DNA of 64,000 nt from Bradyrhizobium guangdongense (GCF_006483445.1 NZ_PPPT01000164.1:1-64000), one strand, 5' to 3'; positions 25,077 to 33,849 are shown, counted from the first letter of the stretch. Program-made: numbers and translations. Notes: a model not told the origin generated them from the sequence alone.

Positions 25077-26438
25077 ATGGCGCGCGAGAGATATGACGTC
25101 GTCATCCTCGGCGGAGGCAATGCCGGCATCGGCGTGACCGGCCCTGTCAGGCGCGCCGGCCTTTCGGTCGCAATGATCGAGGCGCGGGATCTCGGCGGCA
25201 CCTGTCCCAACCGCGGGTGCACGCCGAAGAAGGTCCTGGTCGCCGCCGGACAGGCCCTCCACGACATCGAGCGTGCCGCGGTCCACCACATCGCCGTTGA
25301 AATGCCCCGGCTCGACTGGGCCGCGCTGATCGACCGCGAGCGGGACATGATCAAGGACATCCCCGCCAATCTCGCCCGCGCCATGGCGCGGCGGGAGGTC
25401 GACGTCATCAAGGGATACGGCACCTTCGTCGCGCCCGACACGATCAGGGTCGGCGACCGCCTGCTGGAAGCCCGCCATATCGTCATCGCCACGGGATCGA
25501 AGCCGCGCCCGTTGCCGATTCCAGGCGCCGAGCACATGATCACCTCGGACGAGGTGCTGCGCCAGCGTGAGCTGCCGGCCTCGGTGATCTTCGTCGGCGG
25601 CGGCGTGATCTCGCTGGAATTCGGCCACGTCTACGCACGCGCCGGCGCTGCCGTGACCGTTCTCGAGGCGCTGCCGCAGCTCCTGCCCGCGATGGACACG
25701 GATGCCGTCGCCAGATTGCGGGCGGAGAGCGAGCGCATCGGGATCAGGATCAACACCGGCGTCAGCGTCCACCGCATCGAGCCGACGGGCCGGCGATTGC
25801 GCGTGACCTTCACCGAGGGCGGCGTCGAACGGACCGTCGAGGCCGACCGGGTCGTCAACGGCGCCGGGCGCGTCGCTGATATCGACAGCCTCGATCTCGC
25901 AGCAGGTCGCGTCGAACATTCCAACGGCCGTGTCGCGGTCGATCGCTATCTGCGCTCGACATCCAACCCCCAGGTTCACGTCTGCGGCGACGCCGTCCCG
26001 AACTCTCCGCAATTGTCGCCGATCGCGACCTATGAGGGCGACATCGTCGGACGCAACATCGTCTCGGGGCCAAAAGTCTCGCCCGACTATGCCGGCATGG
26101 CGACGTCGGTCTACACCGTGCCGGCGCTGGCTGCCGTCGGGCTCACCGAGTCGGTGGCACGCGAGAGCGGCGCCACGATCGACGTCCATGTCAACGACAT
26201 GCAGGACTGGTTCTCGACGCGCTCCTACGCCGAAACCGTCGCGTGGTCGAAGATCGTCGTCGATCGGCACAGCGACTTCATCCTCGGTGCACACTTCGTC
26301 GGTCACGCCGCGCAGGAGCTCATCAACATCTTCGGCCTTGCGATCAAGTTCGGCATCACGGCCAGCCAGATCCGGGACAATGTCTACGCCTATCCGACGT
26401 TCTCGGCCGACATCAAGCACATGCTCGGGCGCGCATAG
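25077..26438 (+). CDS. Pyridine nucleotide-disulfide oxidoreductase homologue lacking the C-terminal His
   Basis: A 453-residue FAD protein of the glutathione reductase/mercuric reductase fold. The FAD site is V-I-L-G-G-G-N-A-G, the redox disulfide is C43-P-N-R-G-C48 in G-G-T-C-P-N-R-G-C-T-P-K-K, and the NAD(P) site is V-G-G-G-V-I-S-L-E-F. The dimer-interface catalytic pair is altered: the H-P-T-x-x-E of glutathione reductase aligns with Y439-P-T-F-S-A444, losing both His and Glu. A classical thiol-disulfide reductase is therefore unlikely; another acceptor is possible. It is in an operon with the DUF302 gene and 114 nt upstream of a secreted cupin. Confidence 0.87.
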   Translation: MARERYDVVILGGGNAGIGVTGPVRRAGLSVAMIEARDLGGTCPNRGCTPKKVLVAAGQALHDIERAAVHHIAVEMPRLDWAALIDRERDMIKDIPANLARAMARREVDVIKGYGTFVAPDTIRVGDRLLEARHIVIATGSKPRPLPIPGAEHMITSDEVLRQRELPASVIFVGGGVISLEFGHVYARAGAAVTVLEALPQLLPAMDTDAVARLRAESERIGIRINTGVSVHRIEPTGRRLRVTFTEGGVERTVEADRVVNGAGRVADIDSLDLAAGRVEHSNGRVAVDRYLRSTSNPQVHVCGDAVPNSPQLSPIATYEGDIVGRNIVSGPKVSPDYAGMATSVYTVPALAAVGLTESVARESGATIDVHVNDMQDWFSTRSYAETVAWSKIVVDRHSDFILGAHFVGHAAQELINIFGLAIKFGITASQIRDNVYAYPTFSADIKHMLGRA

Positions 26439-26552
26439 CGGCTCGCTATCGTCTCCAGAGACAGACGGCATTTCATCGCACACGCAACTTCGACGAAGCT
26501 GATGCCATAGCCGCCGACCACCGAGGTCGCGGTCAACCCAGGAGATCCGTCC

Positions 26553-27035
26553 ATGCCCAAGCAGTCCACATTGTCACGCGCCATTCTCCCCGCCCTCACC
26601 CTCGCAGGCCTCGTCGTGCTCGTCGCGCAACCCGCCTTCGCCGGCGAATGCCCGGCCGACAAGATCAAGCCGGGCGCGCAGAAGATGGTCGACTTCAAGC
26701 CGGTCGGCGTCACCGACGTCACGCTCGGCGCCATCAACCTCGAAAAGCAGCCGGCCAACATCAAGGATCGCGAGCTGCGCTTCCGCAAGCTGACGATCGA
26801 GCCCGGTGGCATCGTGCCCTGGCACAGCCATGACGACCGCCCCGCGCTGATCTACGTGCAGCAGGGCGAGATCGTCGAATACGCCTCCAACTGTGTCGAT
26901 CCGATCGTGCACAAGGCCGGCGATCTCCGCCCCGAAGTGTTCGGCACCTCGCACTGGTGGAAGAACCTCGGCAAGGAAACCGTCATCCTCTACGTCGGCG
27001 ACGTCCGCAAGGATCCGCACGACCACAATATGTGA
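26553..27035 (+). CDS. Secreted cupin-domain protein
   Basis: A 160-residue periplasmic protein. A signal peptide ends at A-F-A (about residue 30). The cupin domain carries the metal-ligand motif P-W-H91-S-H93 followed by L-I-Y-V-Q-Q-G-E-I-V-E-Y and a later S-H134-W-W, giving three candidate His ligands. Known relatives include dioxygenases, epimerases and binding proteins, so no reaction can be assigned. ATG 26553 is preceded by AGGAGA. It lies 94 nt upstream of the MFS gene; a strong hairpin is between them. Confidence 0.82.
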   Translation: MPKQSTLSRAILPALTLAGLVVLVAQPAFAGECPADKIKPGAQKMVDFKPVGVTDVTLGAINLEKQPANIKDRELRFRKLTIEPGGIVPWHSHDDRPALIYVQQGEIVEYASNCVDPIVHKAGDLRPEVFGTSHWWKNLGKETVILYVGDVRKDPHDHNM

Positions 27036-27066
27036 CGAGCGCATCAGGCCCCAGCACTCGTTGCTG

Positions 27067-27105
27067 GATGTGACGCCCGGAATCTCCCCAGCCGGGCGTC
27101 ACATC
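27067..27105 (+). terminator. Perfect 14-bp inverted repeat between the cupin and MFS genes
   Basis: GATGTGACGCCCGG (27067-27080) is exactly complementary to CCGGGCGTCACATC (27092-27105) around an 11-nt loop. It begins 32 nt after the cupin stop and ends 25 nt before the MFS start. It has no clear T-run, and CCCCCC follows it. It could be a transcription attenuator, an mRNA-stabilising hairpin for the cupin message, or a dyad operator for the MFS gene; I cannot decide from sequence. Confidence 0.5.
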
Positions 27106-27129
27106 CCCCCGATCAGGAGACGCGTGGAC

Positions 27130-28338
27130 ATGACCGACCTGTCAGCACAGATGAAGCCCTCCGACATGGCGATGCACGGACATTCGCCCGGAATCATCCT
27201 CCGTTCGCTCGTCATCGGCCTCACCGCCTTCCTGACCGTCGTCGACCTGTTCGCGACCCAGGCGATTTTGCCGTCGCTGACGCGCCATTATGGCGTCACG
27301 CCGGCCGCGATGGGCTTTGCCGTCAACGCCAGCACCTTTGGCATGGCCGTCGCCGGCCTCGTGGTCGGCTTCTTCAGCCCGCATATCGACCGACGGCTGG
27401 GCATCCTGCTCAGCCTCACGCTGCTTGCGATCCCGACCAGCCTGCTCGCGGTCGCGCCGAACCTTGCCGTCTTCACGGCGCTGCGCGTCGCCCAAGGCCT
27501 CTGCATGGCGTCGGCCTTTGCGCTGACGCTCGCCTATCTCGGTGAGCAATGCAGCGCGATGGACGCCGGCGGCGCCTTTGCCGCCTACATCACCGGCAAC
27601 GTCGCCAGCAACCTGATCGGACGACTAATCTCGGCTGCGGTCGCCGACGGCCTTGGGCTGTCGTGGAACTTCTACTTCTTTGCTGCGCTCAATCTGACGG
27701 GCGCAGTGCTGGTCTATTTCACGATTGCCCGCGTCCAGCCGATGCATGCGATGACCGAGCCTGCGTCACCGCTTGCCGCGATGCTCGCGCATTGGCGCAA
27801 TCCGCGGCTGCGCGCCGCCTTCGGGATCGGTTTCTGCATCCTGTTCGCCTTTATCGGCACGTTTACGTTCGTGAACTTCGTGCTGGTGCGCCCGCCTCTG
27901 TCGCTGGGCATGATGGACCTCGGCTTGGTCTATTTCGTGTTCCTGCCCTCGGTCGTGACCACCCTGCTCGCCGGCCGGGTCGCTTCGCTGATCGGAACGC
28001 GGCCGACGATCTGGGGCGCGCTGATCGTCGCTAGCATGGGCCTGCCGCTGATGCTGAGCGCGCATCTGGTCGACGTGCTCGCCGGCATGGTCATGGTCGG
28101 CGTCGGCACCTTCTTCGCGCAGGCGGCTGCGACCGGCTTCGTCGGGCGGGCCGCAGCCGAGAACCGCGGCGTTGCCAGCGGCACCTATCTCGCCTGCTAT
28201 TTCGGCGGCGGACTGGTCGGCACGGCCGTGCTCGGTCGTCTGTTCGATGCTTTTGGATGGACCGCGTGCGTGGCCGGTGTCGGAATTGCACTGATTGTCG
28301 CGGCTTTGCTGGCATTCAGCCTGCGGGATGCAGAATAA
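27130..28338 (+). CDS. MFS transporter
   Basis: A 402-residue major facilitator with about 12 membrane segments. An acidic Asp is in the first helix (T-V-V-D-L-F-A-T-Q), and the loop after helix 2 reads G-F-F-S-P-H-I-D-R-R-L-G, the MFS motif A position. Related proteins include Bcr/CflA-like and arabinose-efflux-type permeases. Substrate unknown. ATG 27130 has AGGAG 10 nt upstream; GTG 27124 in the same frame would be too close. It follows the cupin by 94 nt and may be the last gene of a DUF302/FAD-reductase/cupin/MFS set, separated by the 27067 hairpin. Confidence 0.87.
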   Translation: MTDLSAQMKPSDMAMHGHSPGIILRSLVIGLTAFLTVVDLFATQAILPSLTRHYGVTPAAMGFAVNASTFGMAVAGLVVGFFSPHIDRRLGILLSLTLLAIPTSLLAVAPNLAVFTALRVAQGLCMASAFALTLAYLGEQCSAMDAGGAFAAYITGNVASNLIGRLISAAVADGLGLSWNFYFFAALNLTGAVLVYFTIARVQPMHAMTEPASPLAAMLAHWRNPRLRAAFGIGFCILFAFIGTFTFVNFVLVRPPLSLGMMDLGLVYFVFLPSVVTTLLAGRVASLIGTRPTIWGALIVASMGLPLMLSAHLVDVLAGMVMVGVGTFFAQAAATGFVGRAAAENRGVASGTYLACYFGGGLVGTAVLGRLFDAFGWTACVAGVGIALIVAALLAFSLRDAE

Positions 28339-28364
28339 GCACGGATTTGCACGATCGGCGCGCG

Positions 28365-28490
28365 CCCCGCTATTTTGCCAATATACACCCGATTTGCCCG
28401 ACGGGTCAAGCGGATTTCGGAAAAACAACACACCCCGATTGTCGCCGGTTTCTACTGTGCATGGGGTTGTTTTCAATTCCGGACGGACGA
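28365..28490. repeat. Possible dispersed Bradyrhizobium intergenic sequence / terminator region
   Basis: The 158-nt convergent gap between the MFS gene and fixS contains TTGCCCGACGGGTCAA, a run of text I associate with recurrent Bradyrhizobium intergenic DNA, and an imperfect complement between AAAACAACACACCCC and GGGGTTGTTTT. The latter could terminate both convergent transcripts. Support is from pattern memory only. Confidence 0.3.
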
Positions 28491-28496
28491 CCCACC

Positions 28497-28679
28497 CTAG
28501 CGCTTCGCCTGTGCGAGATCAGCCTGCGGTTCCGGCGGCGGATCGTCGTCCGCAATCGCCCGCCAGGCGGCGCCGTCGAGATCGTCATACTGGCCGCTCC
28601 TGAGCGACCAGAGGAAGGCCACGAGGCCGGCGAGCCCCAAGGCGAGCGCCAGCGGAACCAGGATGACCAGGATTTCCAT
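28497..28679 (-). CDS. fixS: cbb3 oxidase maturation protein FixS/CcoS
   Basis: A 60-residue protein with one N-terminal membrane helix (I-L-V-I-L-V-P-L-A-L-A-L-G-L-A-G-L-V-A-F-L-W), the motif S-G-Q-Y-D-D-L-D-G-A typical of CcoS, and a charged Pro-rich tail. CcoS is needed for cofactor insertion into cbb3 oxidase. Its ATG shares one base with the fixI stop (overlap at 28679), so the two are translationally coupled. It is the last gene of the fixGHIS operon. Confidence 0.95.
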   Translation of the reverse strand: MEILVILVPLALALGLAGLVAFLWSLRSGQYDDLDGAAWRAIADDDPPPEPQADLAQAKR

Positions 28680-30865
28680 CAGACCCTCCGCGAGGCGCTG
28701 CGCGCCCGCAGCGCGTTCAGCATGACCAGGATGGACGAGCCGCTCATCGCGGCCGCAGCAATCAGGGGCGTGACGATGCCGCTGATGGCGATCGGCACCG
28801 CCAGGAAGTTGTAGCCGATCGCCAGCCACAGATTCTGCCGCATCAGGTGCAACGCCTTGCGCGAATAGTCGATCGCGGCCACGACCGGCGCCAGCGGCTT
28901 GCCGAGGAAGACGAGATCGGCCGTCGCCTGGCTCAAATGCGCCGCCGAGATCGGCGACATCGAGACATGCGCGGCCGCAAGCGATGGGGCATCGTTCATG
29001 CCGTCGCCGACCATCAGCACCTTGATGCCCCGCGCCTTCAGCTCCTCGATCCGCGCGATCTTGTCGGCGGGCGTGACGCCGGCGCGCCATTCGGGAACGC
29101 CGAGCGCCTGGGCTGCTGCGGTCACAGCCGCCTCGCGATCGCCGGACAGGATCTCGACGCCGATCCTGCGCGCCTGCAGGGCGGCAATGACGGCCTTGGC
29201 GTCCGGGCGCAGGCCCTGCCGCACGGAGATGACAAACCTTTCGGCGCCCCTGGAGAAGGCGACGACGGACGCTTCAGCGTCGAGCTCGGCATCCCTCACC
29301 AACTGCTCGGCGCCGCAGAAGGACGGGCGCCCGAGACGAAGCTCGACACCATCAACGCTCGCACGCACGCCCTGCCCGGCCTCCTCGACCGCGCCCACGA
29401 TGGGCGATTTTGCCCCTACGGCTGTTGCAACGGCTGCGGCGACGGGGTGATGGCTCGACAGCGCCAGCCGTCCGGCGAGCGCGAAGGCGTCGGCGGGGAT
29501 CCCCGATGCGTTGACCACTTCGAGATCCGGCAGCGTCAGCGTCCCCGTCTTGTCGAAGATGACGTGATTGGCCTCCGCAAGCCGCTCGATGGCATCGCCC
29601 GAGTTGAGCAGCACACCCGATTTGAACATGGCACCCGAGGCGACGGTCTGCACCGTCGGGATCGCGAGCCCGAGCGCGCAGGGACAGGTGATGATGAGCA
29701 CGGCAACGCCAGTGACGACGGCATCGTGCCAGCTCGCGCCCCAAAACACCCAGCCGAGAACCGTGAGGAGTGCAGCGGCATGCACCACCGGCGCATAGAG
29801 CCGCGAGGCACGATCGGCGAGCCGCATGTAGCGCGAGCGCGCCTGCAGCGCATTGTCGAGCAGGCGCGTGATCTCGGCGAGCAGTGTCGCTTCTGACGCC
29901 GCCGACACCCGCACCCGCAACGTGCCTGACACGTTCATCGAGCCGGCATAGACCGGCGTGCCCCGATCGGCCGTGACATAGAGCGTCTCGCCGGTGATCA
30001 GGCTCTGGTCGATTTCGGAACGGCCCTCGATCACGGTGCCGTCGACCGCCGAGCGCTCGCCGGGCCGCAGCAGCACGATGTCGCCGGGATGGATCGCCGC
30101 GACCGGCACTTGAGATATTTCATCAGGACCGACGAACTTTGCCGCCGTCTCGGCCTTCAGCGCCGCGAGGTTGCCGGCGACCGCGCGGGTCCGCCGCCGC
30201 ATGTTCTGGTCAAGGAAGCGGCCGACCAGCAGGAACGTCAGCAGCATGATCGCTGCGTCGAAATAGGCGTGCTCGGCGTGGTGGATGGTCTCGACCACGG
30301 ACATGCCGAGTGCAAGGCACACACCGATCGAGATCGGCACGTCCATGTTGGTGGTCTTGTTCGACAGCGCGCGCCAGGCGGAGCGGAAGAAGGGCTGGCC
30401 GGCATAGGCCGCCGCCGGCAGCGCGATCAGCGCCGACAGCCAATGGAAGAAGTCACGCTGCTCCGGCAGCATGTCCGAGACGTTGCCCGACCACACCGGG
30501 ATCGACAGCATCATCACGTTCATGGTGGCGAAGGCCGCGACCCCGAGGCAGCGCAGCAGGAAGCGCGATTCCGCGACCTCGGTCGCTTCAGCGCTCGCCG
30601 TCTCGAACGGATAGGCCTTGTAGCCGAGCTCGGCGAGGCGATCGATGAAGCGTGCAGGGTCGAGCGTGCCCTCTTTCCATTCCAGCGCGACGCGCTTGTT
30701 GGTCAGGTTGACCCGCGCCAACGTGACGTCAGGCATTGCCGAGAGGCCGCGTTCGATCTTCGCCATGCAGCCGGCGCAGTGAACGCCTTCGACGGCGAGA
30801 TCGATGTGCTGCAGGCCGGGGCCAGCCTCCTTGACGTAGTGTGAAAAGTCCCGCGTGACCTGCAT
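28679..30865 (-). CDS. fixI: Copper-transporting P1B-type ATPase FixI/CcoI
   Basis: A 728-residue copper pump that supplies Cu for the CuB centre of cbb3 oxidase. The N-terminal heavy-metal domain has G-V-H-C30-A-G-C33-M; the membrane metal site is T-C-P-C-A-L-G-L-A; phosphorylation D-K-T-G-T-L-T, and hinge G-D-G-M-N-D are intact. ATG 30865 (M-Q-V-T-R-D-F) is preferred because GAGGTGG lies just upstream; GTG 30874 in frame is the alternative. It begins 10 nt after fixH and overlaps fixS by one base. Confidence 0.96.
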   Translation of the reverse strand: MQVTRDFSHYVKEAGPGLQHIDLAVEGVHCAGCMAKIERGLSAMPDVTLARVNLTNKRVALEWKEGTLDPARFIDRLAELGYKAYPFETASAEATEVAESRFLLRCLGVAAFATMNVMMLSIPVWSGNVSDMLPEQRDFFHWLSALIALPAAAYAGQPFFRSAWRALSNKTTNMDVPISIGVCLALGMSVVETIHHAEHAYFDAAIMLLTFLLVGRFLDQNMRRRTRAVAGNLAALKAETAAKFVGPDEISQVPVAAIHPGDIVLLRPGERSAVDGTVIEGRSEIDQSLITGETLYVTADRGTPVYAGSMNVSGTLRVRVSAASEATLLAEITRLLDNALQARSRYMRLADRASRLYAPVVHAAALLTVLGWVFWGASWHDAVVTGVAVLIITCPCALGLAIPTVQTVASGAMFKSGVLLNSGDAIERLAEANHVIFDKTGTLTLPDLEVVNASGIPADAFALAGRLALSSHHPVAAAVATAVGAKSPIVGAVEEAGQGVRASVDGVELRLGRPSFCGAEQLVRDAELDAEASVVAFSRGAERFVISVRQGLRPDAKAVIAALQARRIGVEILSGDREAAVTAAAQALGVPEWRAGVTPADKIARIEELKARGIKVLMVGDGMNDAPSLAAAHVSMSPISAAHLSQATADLVFLGKPLAPVVAAIDYSRKALHLMRQNLWLAIGYNFLAVPIAISGIVTPLIAAAAMSGSSILVMLNALRARSASRRV

Positions 30866-30875
30866 GACCGCCACC

Positions 30876-31370
30876 TCAGTTCAGGATCACGCGATTGCGC
30901 GACTGGAACATGCGCTGTCCCCGCGCGTCAGCCTCGATGACGAGATCCCACTGCCCTGCCGCGACCGCGCCGGCGCTGCCGCGATAGACGCCGATGCCGA
31001 CTTCCGACAGCTCCACGGCCAGGTCCGCGCGCTTGTCGGTCGGCCGCTCCAGCGTGCCCTTGAAGCTCAGGCCGGTCATCGGCCGGCCGGTGGCGTCGCG
31101 GGCCTCGAGCTGGACCACGGCGCCGCCATCGCCCTGGCGCTGGACGCGGGCCTCGACCTGCCATTTGCGTGCGGCCTGCTCATGCGCGGCCGTGATTTCC
31201 TTGCCGTAAGCGAGGCTCGCGCTGTAGGCGCTGTCGACCTCGGTGCCCGGTAGCGTCGCGATCGCGAGCTTCATCATGGTGACGTTGACGCCGATCACGA
31301 GGCCGAAGAAGGCCACCAGCATCAGGAATACCTTGGTTCCGGTCAGCGGCTTCTGGGCAGCATTTGCCAT
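30876..31370 (-). CDS. fixH: cbb3 oxidase maturation protein FixH/CcoH
   Basis: A 164-residue membrane-anchored protein with one N-terminal helix (V-F-L-M-L-V-A-F-F-G-L-V-I-G-V-N-V-T-M-M) and a periplasmic domain ending W-D-L-V-I-E-A. This matches the FixH/CcoH family, which assists cbb3 assembly. It follows fixG by 18 nt and precedes fixI by 10 nt in the fixGHIS operon. Confidence 0.93.
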   Translation of the reverse strand: MANAAQKPLTGTKVFLMLVAFFGLVIGVNVTMMKLAIATLPGTEVDSAYSASLAYGKEITAAHEQAARKWQVEARVQRQGDGGAVVQLEARDATGRPMTGLSFKGTLERPTDKRADLAVELSEVGIGVYRGSAGAVAAGQWDLVIEADARGQRMFQSRNRVILN

Positions 31371-31388
31371 CGCAAACTCCTCAAGGCC

Positions 31389-32855
31389 TCACGGCGAGAC
31401 AAAATTGTCGGTGGCGGACGCAGCGACGCCGAGCCCGATATCGGTGACGTGGAAGCGGACGGGGATCGACTTTTCGGGATTGTTGTCGGCCGGTGCCGTC
31501 ACCAGCAGCCGCAACTCGCTGGTCGCGTCGCGGGGGATGACGATCATCGGCCGGTCCGGCGTTACGGAATCGACGCCAACGACGTGAACGGTCGCGTTCA
31601 CGGGACCATCGATGTCGATCGCGATGACGCGGTCATAGCCGCTCTTGTTGAGCAGGCGGACGGTGTAGGCATTGCGGATCGAGCCGTCGCTGAGCTTGAC
31701 CGCGATCGGGTTGCGGTCGTGCAGCACGTTGACGTCGAGCAGGCTGCGCGTCGCCAGCGTGTAGACCATGATGCCGCCCACGACCGCGATCAGCGCGCTG
31801 TAGACGATGGTGCGGGCGCGGACGATGCGGTAGATCGGCGCCTTGCCGGCCTGCCGACGCTCGATATTGATGTCGTTGTCATAGCCGATCAGCCGGGTCG
31901 GCCGGCCGATCTTGGTCATCACGGTGTCGCAGGCGTCGATGCACAGCCCGCACTGGATGCATTCGAGCTGCGGCCCGTTGCGGATGTCGATGCCGGTCGG
32001 GCACACCGCGACGCACTGGTAGCAGTCGACGCAGTCGCCGACTGGCTGCCCGAGCGCGCGCAGCTCGGCCGCCTTCTTGACCGAGGTGCGCTTCTCGCCG
32101 CGATCGTAGCGATAGGTGACGTTGAGCGCCCATTCGTCGGTCAGCGCAGCCTGGATGCGGGGCCACGGGCACATATAGGTGCAGACCTGCTCGCGCATGA
32201 AGCCGGCGAGCACATAGGTGGTGCAGGTGAGAATGCCGATCCAGATATAGGCGATCATCGGCGCCTGGAAGGTGACGAGCTCCGTCACCAGCGTCGGCGC
32301 ATCGTTGAAATAGAGCACCCAGGCGCCACCGGTCCACCAGGCGATCAACAGCCAGATCGAGTGCTTGAGCACGATCTCGGAGACGCGCTCGAGCTTCATC
32401 GGGTCGGCCGACTTGTCCTTCTTCATGCGCTCGCGCCGATCGCCTTCGATCAGGCGCTCGACGGCATAGAACAGGTCGGTCCAGACGGTCTGCGGACAGA
32501 GATAGCCGCACCAGATGCGGCCGCCGATCGAGTTCATCAGGAACAGCGCGATCGCGGCGACGATCAAGAGGCCGGTGAAGTAGTAGACCTCCTGCGGCCA
32601 CAGCTCGATGAAGAAGAAATAGAAGCGGCTGTTGGGCAGGTCGATCAGCACCGCCTGGCTTGGCGCGCCGAGGCCGCGATTCCAGCGCACGAAAGGCAGG
32701 AAATAATAGACGCCGAGGCAGAACGCCATCAGCGCCCATTTGATGCGACGGAAGGTGCCCGAGACGCTCTGCGGGTACACCTTCTTCTGGGCCGCATAGA
32801 GCGGTCCGTAGTCGTCGTCCAGTTTGAGCTCTTTGGGGTTCACGGTCTTGTTCAT
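31389..32855 (-). CDS. fixG: Membrane iron-sulfur/copper-reductase protein FixG/CcoG
   Basis: A 488-residue protein with about five membrane segments, W-C-G-Y-L-C-P-Q-T-V-W in the first half, and two [4Fe-4S] ferredoxin motifs: D-C-V-D-C-Y-Q-C-V-A-V-C-P, and E-C-I-Q-C-G-L-C-I-D-A-C-D. A C-terminal immunoglobulin-like domain follows. CcoG reduces Cu(II) for cbb3 oxidase assembly. M-N-K-T-V (32855) is taken as start. The FixK-type box at 32906-32919 is centred about 57 nt upstream, so fixGHIS has its own FixK2 promoter. Confidence 0.95.
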   Translation of the reverse strand: MNKTVNPKELKLDDDYGPLYAAQKKVYPQSVSGTFRRIKWALMAFCLGVYYFLPFVRWNRGLGAPSQAVLIDLPNSRFYFFFIELWPQEVYYFTGLLIVAAIALFLMNSIGGRIWCGYLCPQTVWTDLFYAVERLIEGDRRERMKKDKSADPMKLERVSEIVLKHSIWLLIAWWTGGAWVLYFNDAPTLVTELVTFQAPMIAYIWIGILTCTTYVLAGFMREQVCTYMCPWPRIQAALTDEWALNVTYRYDRGEKRTSVKKAAELRALGQPVGDCVDCYQCVAVCPTGIDIRNGPQLECIQCGLCIDACDTVMTKIGRPTRLIGYDNDINIERRQAGKAPIYRIVRARTIVYSALIAVVGGIMVYTLATRSLLDVNVLHDRNPIAVKLSDGSIRNAYTVRLLNKSGYDRVIAIDIDGPVNATVHVVGVDSVTPDRPMIVIPRDATSELRLLVTAPADNNPEKSIPVRFHVTDIGLGVAASATDNFVSP

Positions 32856-32905
32856 TGCTGAATCCGTTGCGTGCGCCGACCCTAGAGCCAAATACCGGCG
32901 GTCGC

Positions 32906-32919
32906 TTGATCCAACTCAA
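32906..32919 (-). promoter_or_regulatory. FixK2/FNR-type box upstream of fixGHIS
   Basis: The minus strand reads TTGAGTTGGATCAA, i.e. TTGAG-N4-ATCAA, 9 of 10 matches to the palindromic FNR/FixK consensus TTGAT-N4-ATCAA. The centre (32912.5) is about 57 nt upstream of the fixG start. In B. japonicum fixGHIS is a known FixK2 target, which supports the call. It abuts the fixP terminator. Confidence 0.8.
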
Positions 32920-32920
32920 A

Positions 32921-32944
32921 CGAGGGCAAGTTCCCCTGCCCTCG
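32921..32944 (-). terminator. Hairpin terminator after fixNOQP
   Basis: An 8-bp perfect stem, CGAGGGCA with TGCCCTCG, encloses AGTTCCCC (plus-strand reading). On the minus strand it comes 27 nt after the fixP stop (32971) and is followed by TTTGAG, a short T-run that merges into the fixG FixK box. It should end the fixNOQP transcript or attenuate read-through into fixG. Confidence 0.65.
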
Positions 32945-32970
32945 TTCGACCGCCGTCCGGTTACCTCTTG

Positions 32971-33843
32971 TTACTTTCCACCGCCCAGCGAGTGGACGTA
33001 GACCGCCATCGCCTTGATCGTGGCGGGGTCGAGCCGGCCCTCCCAGGCAGGCATGACGCCGGAGCGGCCATTGGTGATGGTCTCGATCAGGGCCGCCTCG
33101 TCGGAGCCGTAGAGCCAGATCTTGTCGGTCAGGTTGGGGGCGCCCATCTCCTGATTCCCCTTGCCGCCCTCGCCGTGGCAGGACACGCAATTGTCGGCGA
33201 AGAGTTTTTCGCCCTTGGCCTTGTCAAAGCCCTGCCCCGTCGGCAGCCCCGCCAGCGAGCGGACATAGTTGGCGACCGTCACGATCTCGTCGGCCTTCAA
33301 CACACCGTCCTTGCCGAAGGCCAGCATCTGGCCCTCATGGGTCTTCGAGTGGCCGGAGCGCACGCCGTACTGGATGGTCTGCATGATCTGGTCGAGCGAT
33401 CCGCCCCACAGCCAGTCGTCGTCGTTCAGGTTGGGGTAGCCTTTCGATCCGGACGCACCGCTGCCGTGGCACGGCGCGCAATTGTCGCCGAACACGGTCT
33501 TGCCCTTGGCGCGGGCGAGCGCCAGCAGCGCCGGATCCTTCTCGATGTCGGCCAGCGGGGCTTTGCCCAGCGCCACCATCTTGTCGCCGCGGATCTTCTC
33601 GAGGCTTGCAAGCTCGACCGCGACGTCGGCCCGGGACGAGTAGCCGAACCAGCCAGTCGTGTTGCTGGAGATCAGCGGCCAGGCCGGATAGACGATCCAG
33701 TAGCCGATCGCCCAGATGATGGTGAGATAGAAGGTGATCACCCACCAGCGCGGCAGCGGCGTGTTGAGTTCCTTGATGCCGTCCCATTCGTGTCCGGTCG
33801 TGGACCTGCCGGTGACGGTATCGACTTCGCTATGATCGGTCAT
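32971..33843 (-). CDS. fixP: cbb3-type cytochrome oxidase diheme subunit FixP/CcoP
   Basis: A 290-residue diheme cytochrome c. One N-terminal transmembrane segment (about 34-55) is followed by a periplasmic part with heme sites C122-A-P-C-H126 and C219-V-S-C-H223. Both are complete, and downstream methionines such as those in G-Q-M and G-V-M-P-A-W can serve as axial ligands. It accepts electrons and passes them to FixO/FixN. It lies 6 nt after fixQ. Confidence 0.96.
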   Translation of the reverse strand: MTDHSEVDTVTGRSTTGHEWDGIKELNTPLPRWWVITFYLTIIWAIGYWIVYPAWPLISSNTTGWFGYSSRADVAVELASLEKIRGDKMVALGKAPLADIEKDPALLALARAKGKTVFGDNCAPCHGSGASGSKGYPNLNDDDWLWGGSLDQIMQTIQYGVRSGHSKTHEGQMLAFGKDGVLKADEIVTVANYVRSLAGLPTGQGFDKAKGEKLFADNCVSCHGEGGKGNQEMGAPNLTDKIWLYGSDEAALIETITNGRSGVMPAWEGRLDPATIKAMAVYVHSLGGGK

Positions 33844-33849
33844 GATATC

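Noticed and set aside
30866..30874. GTG 30874 as fixI start
   Set aside because: The ATG 30865 has GAGGTGG at proper spacing and fits known FixI N-termini; GTG would only add MAV.
31449..32861. 470-codon plus-strand frame opposite fixG
   Set aside because: Antisense shadow of fixG, low complexity and no domain.
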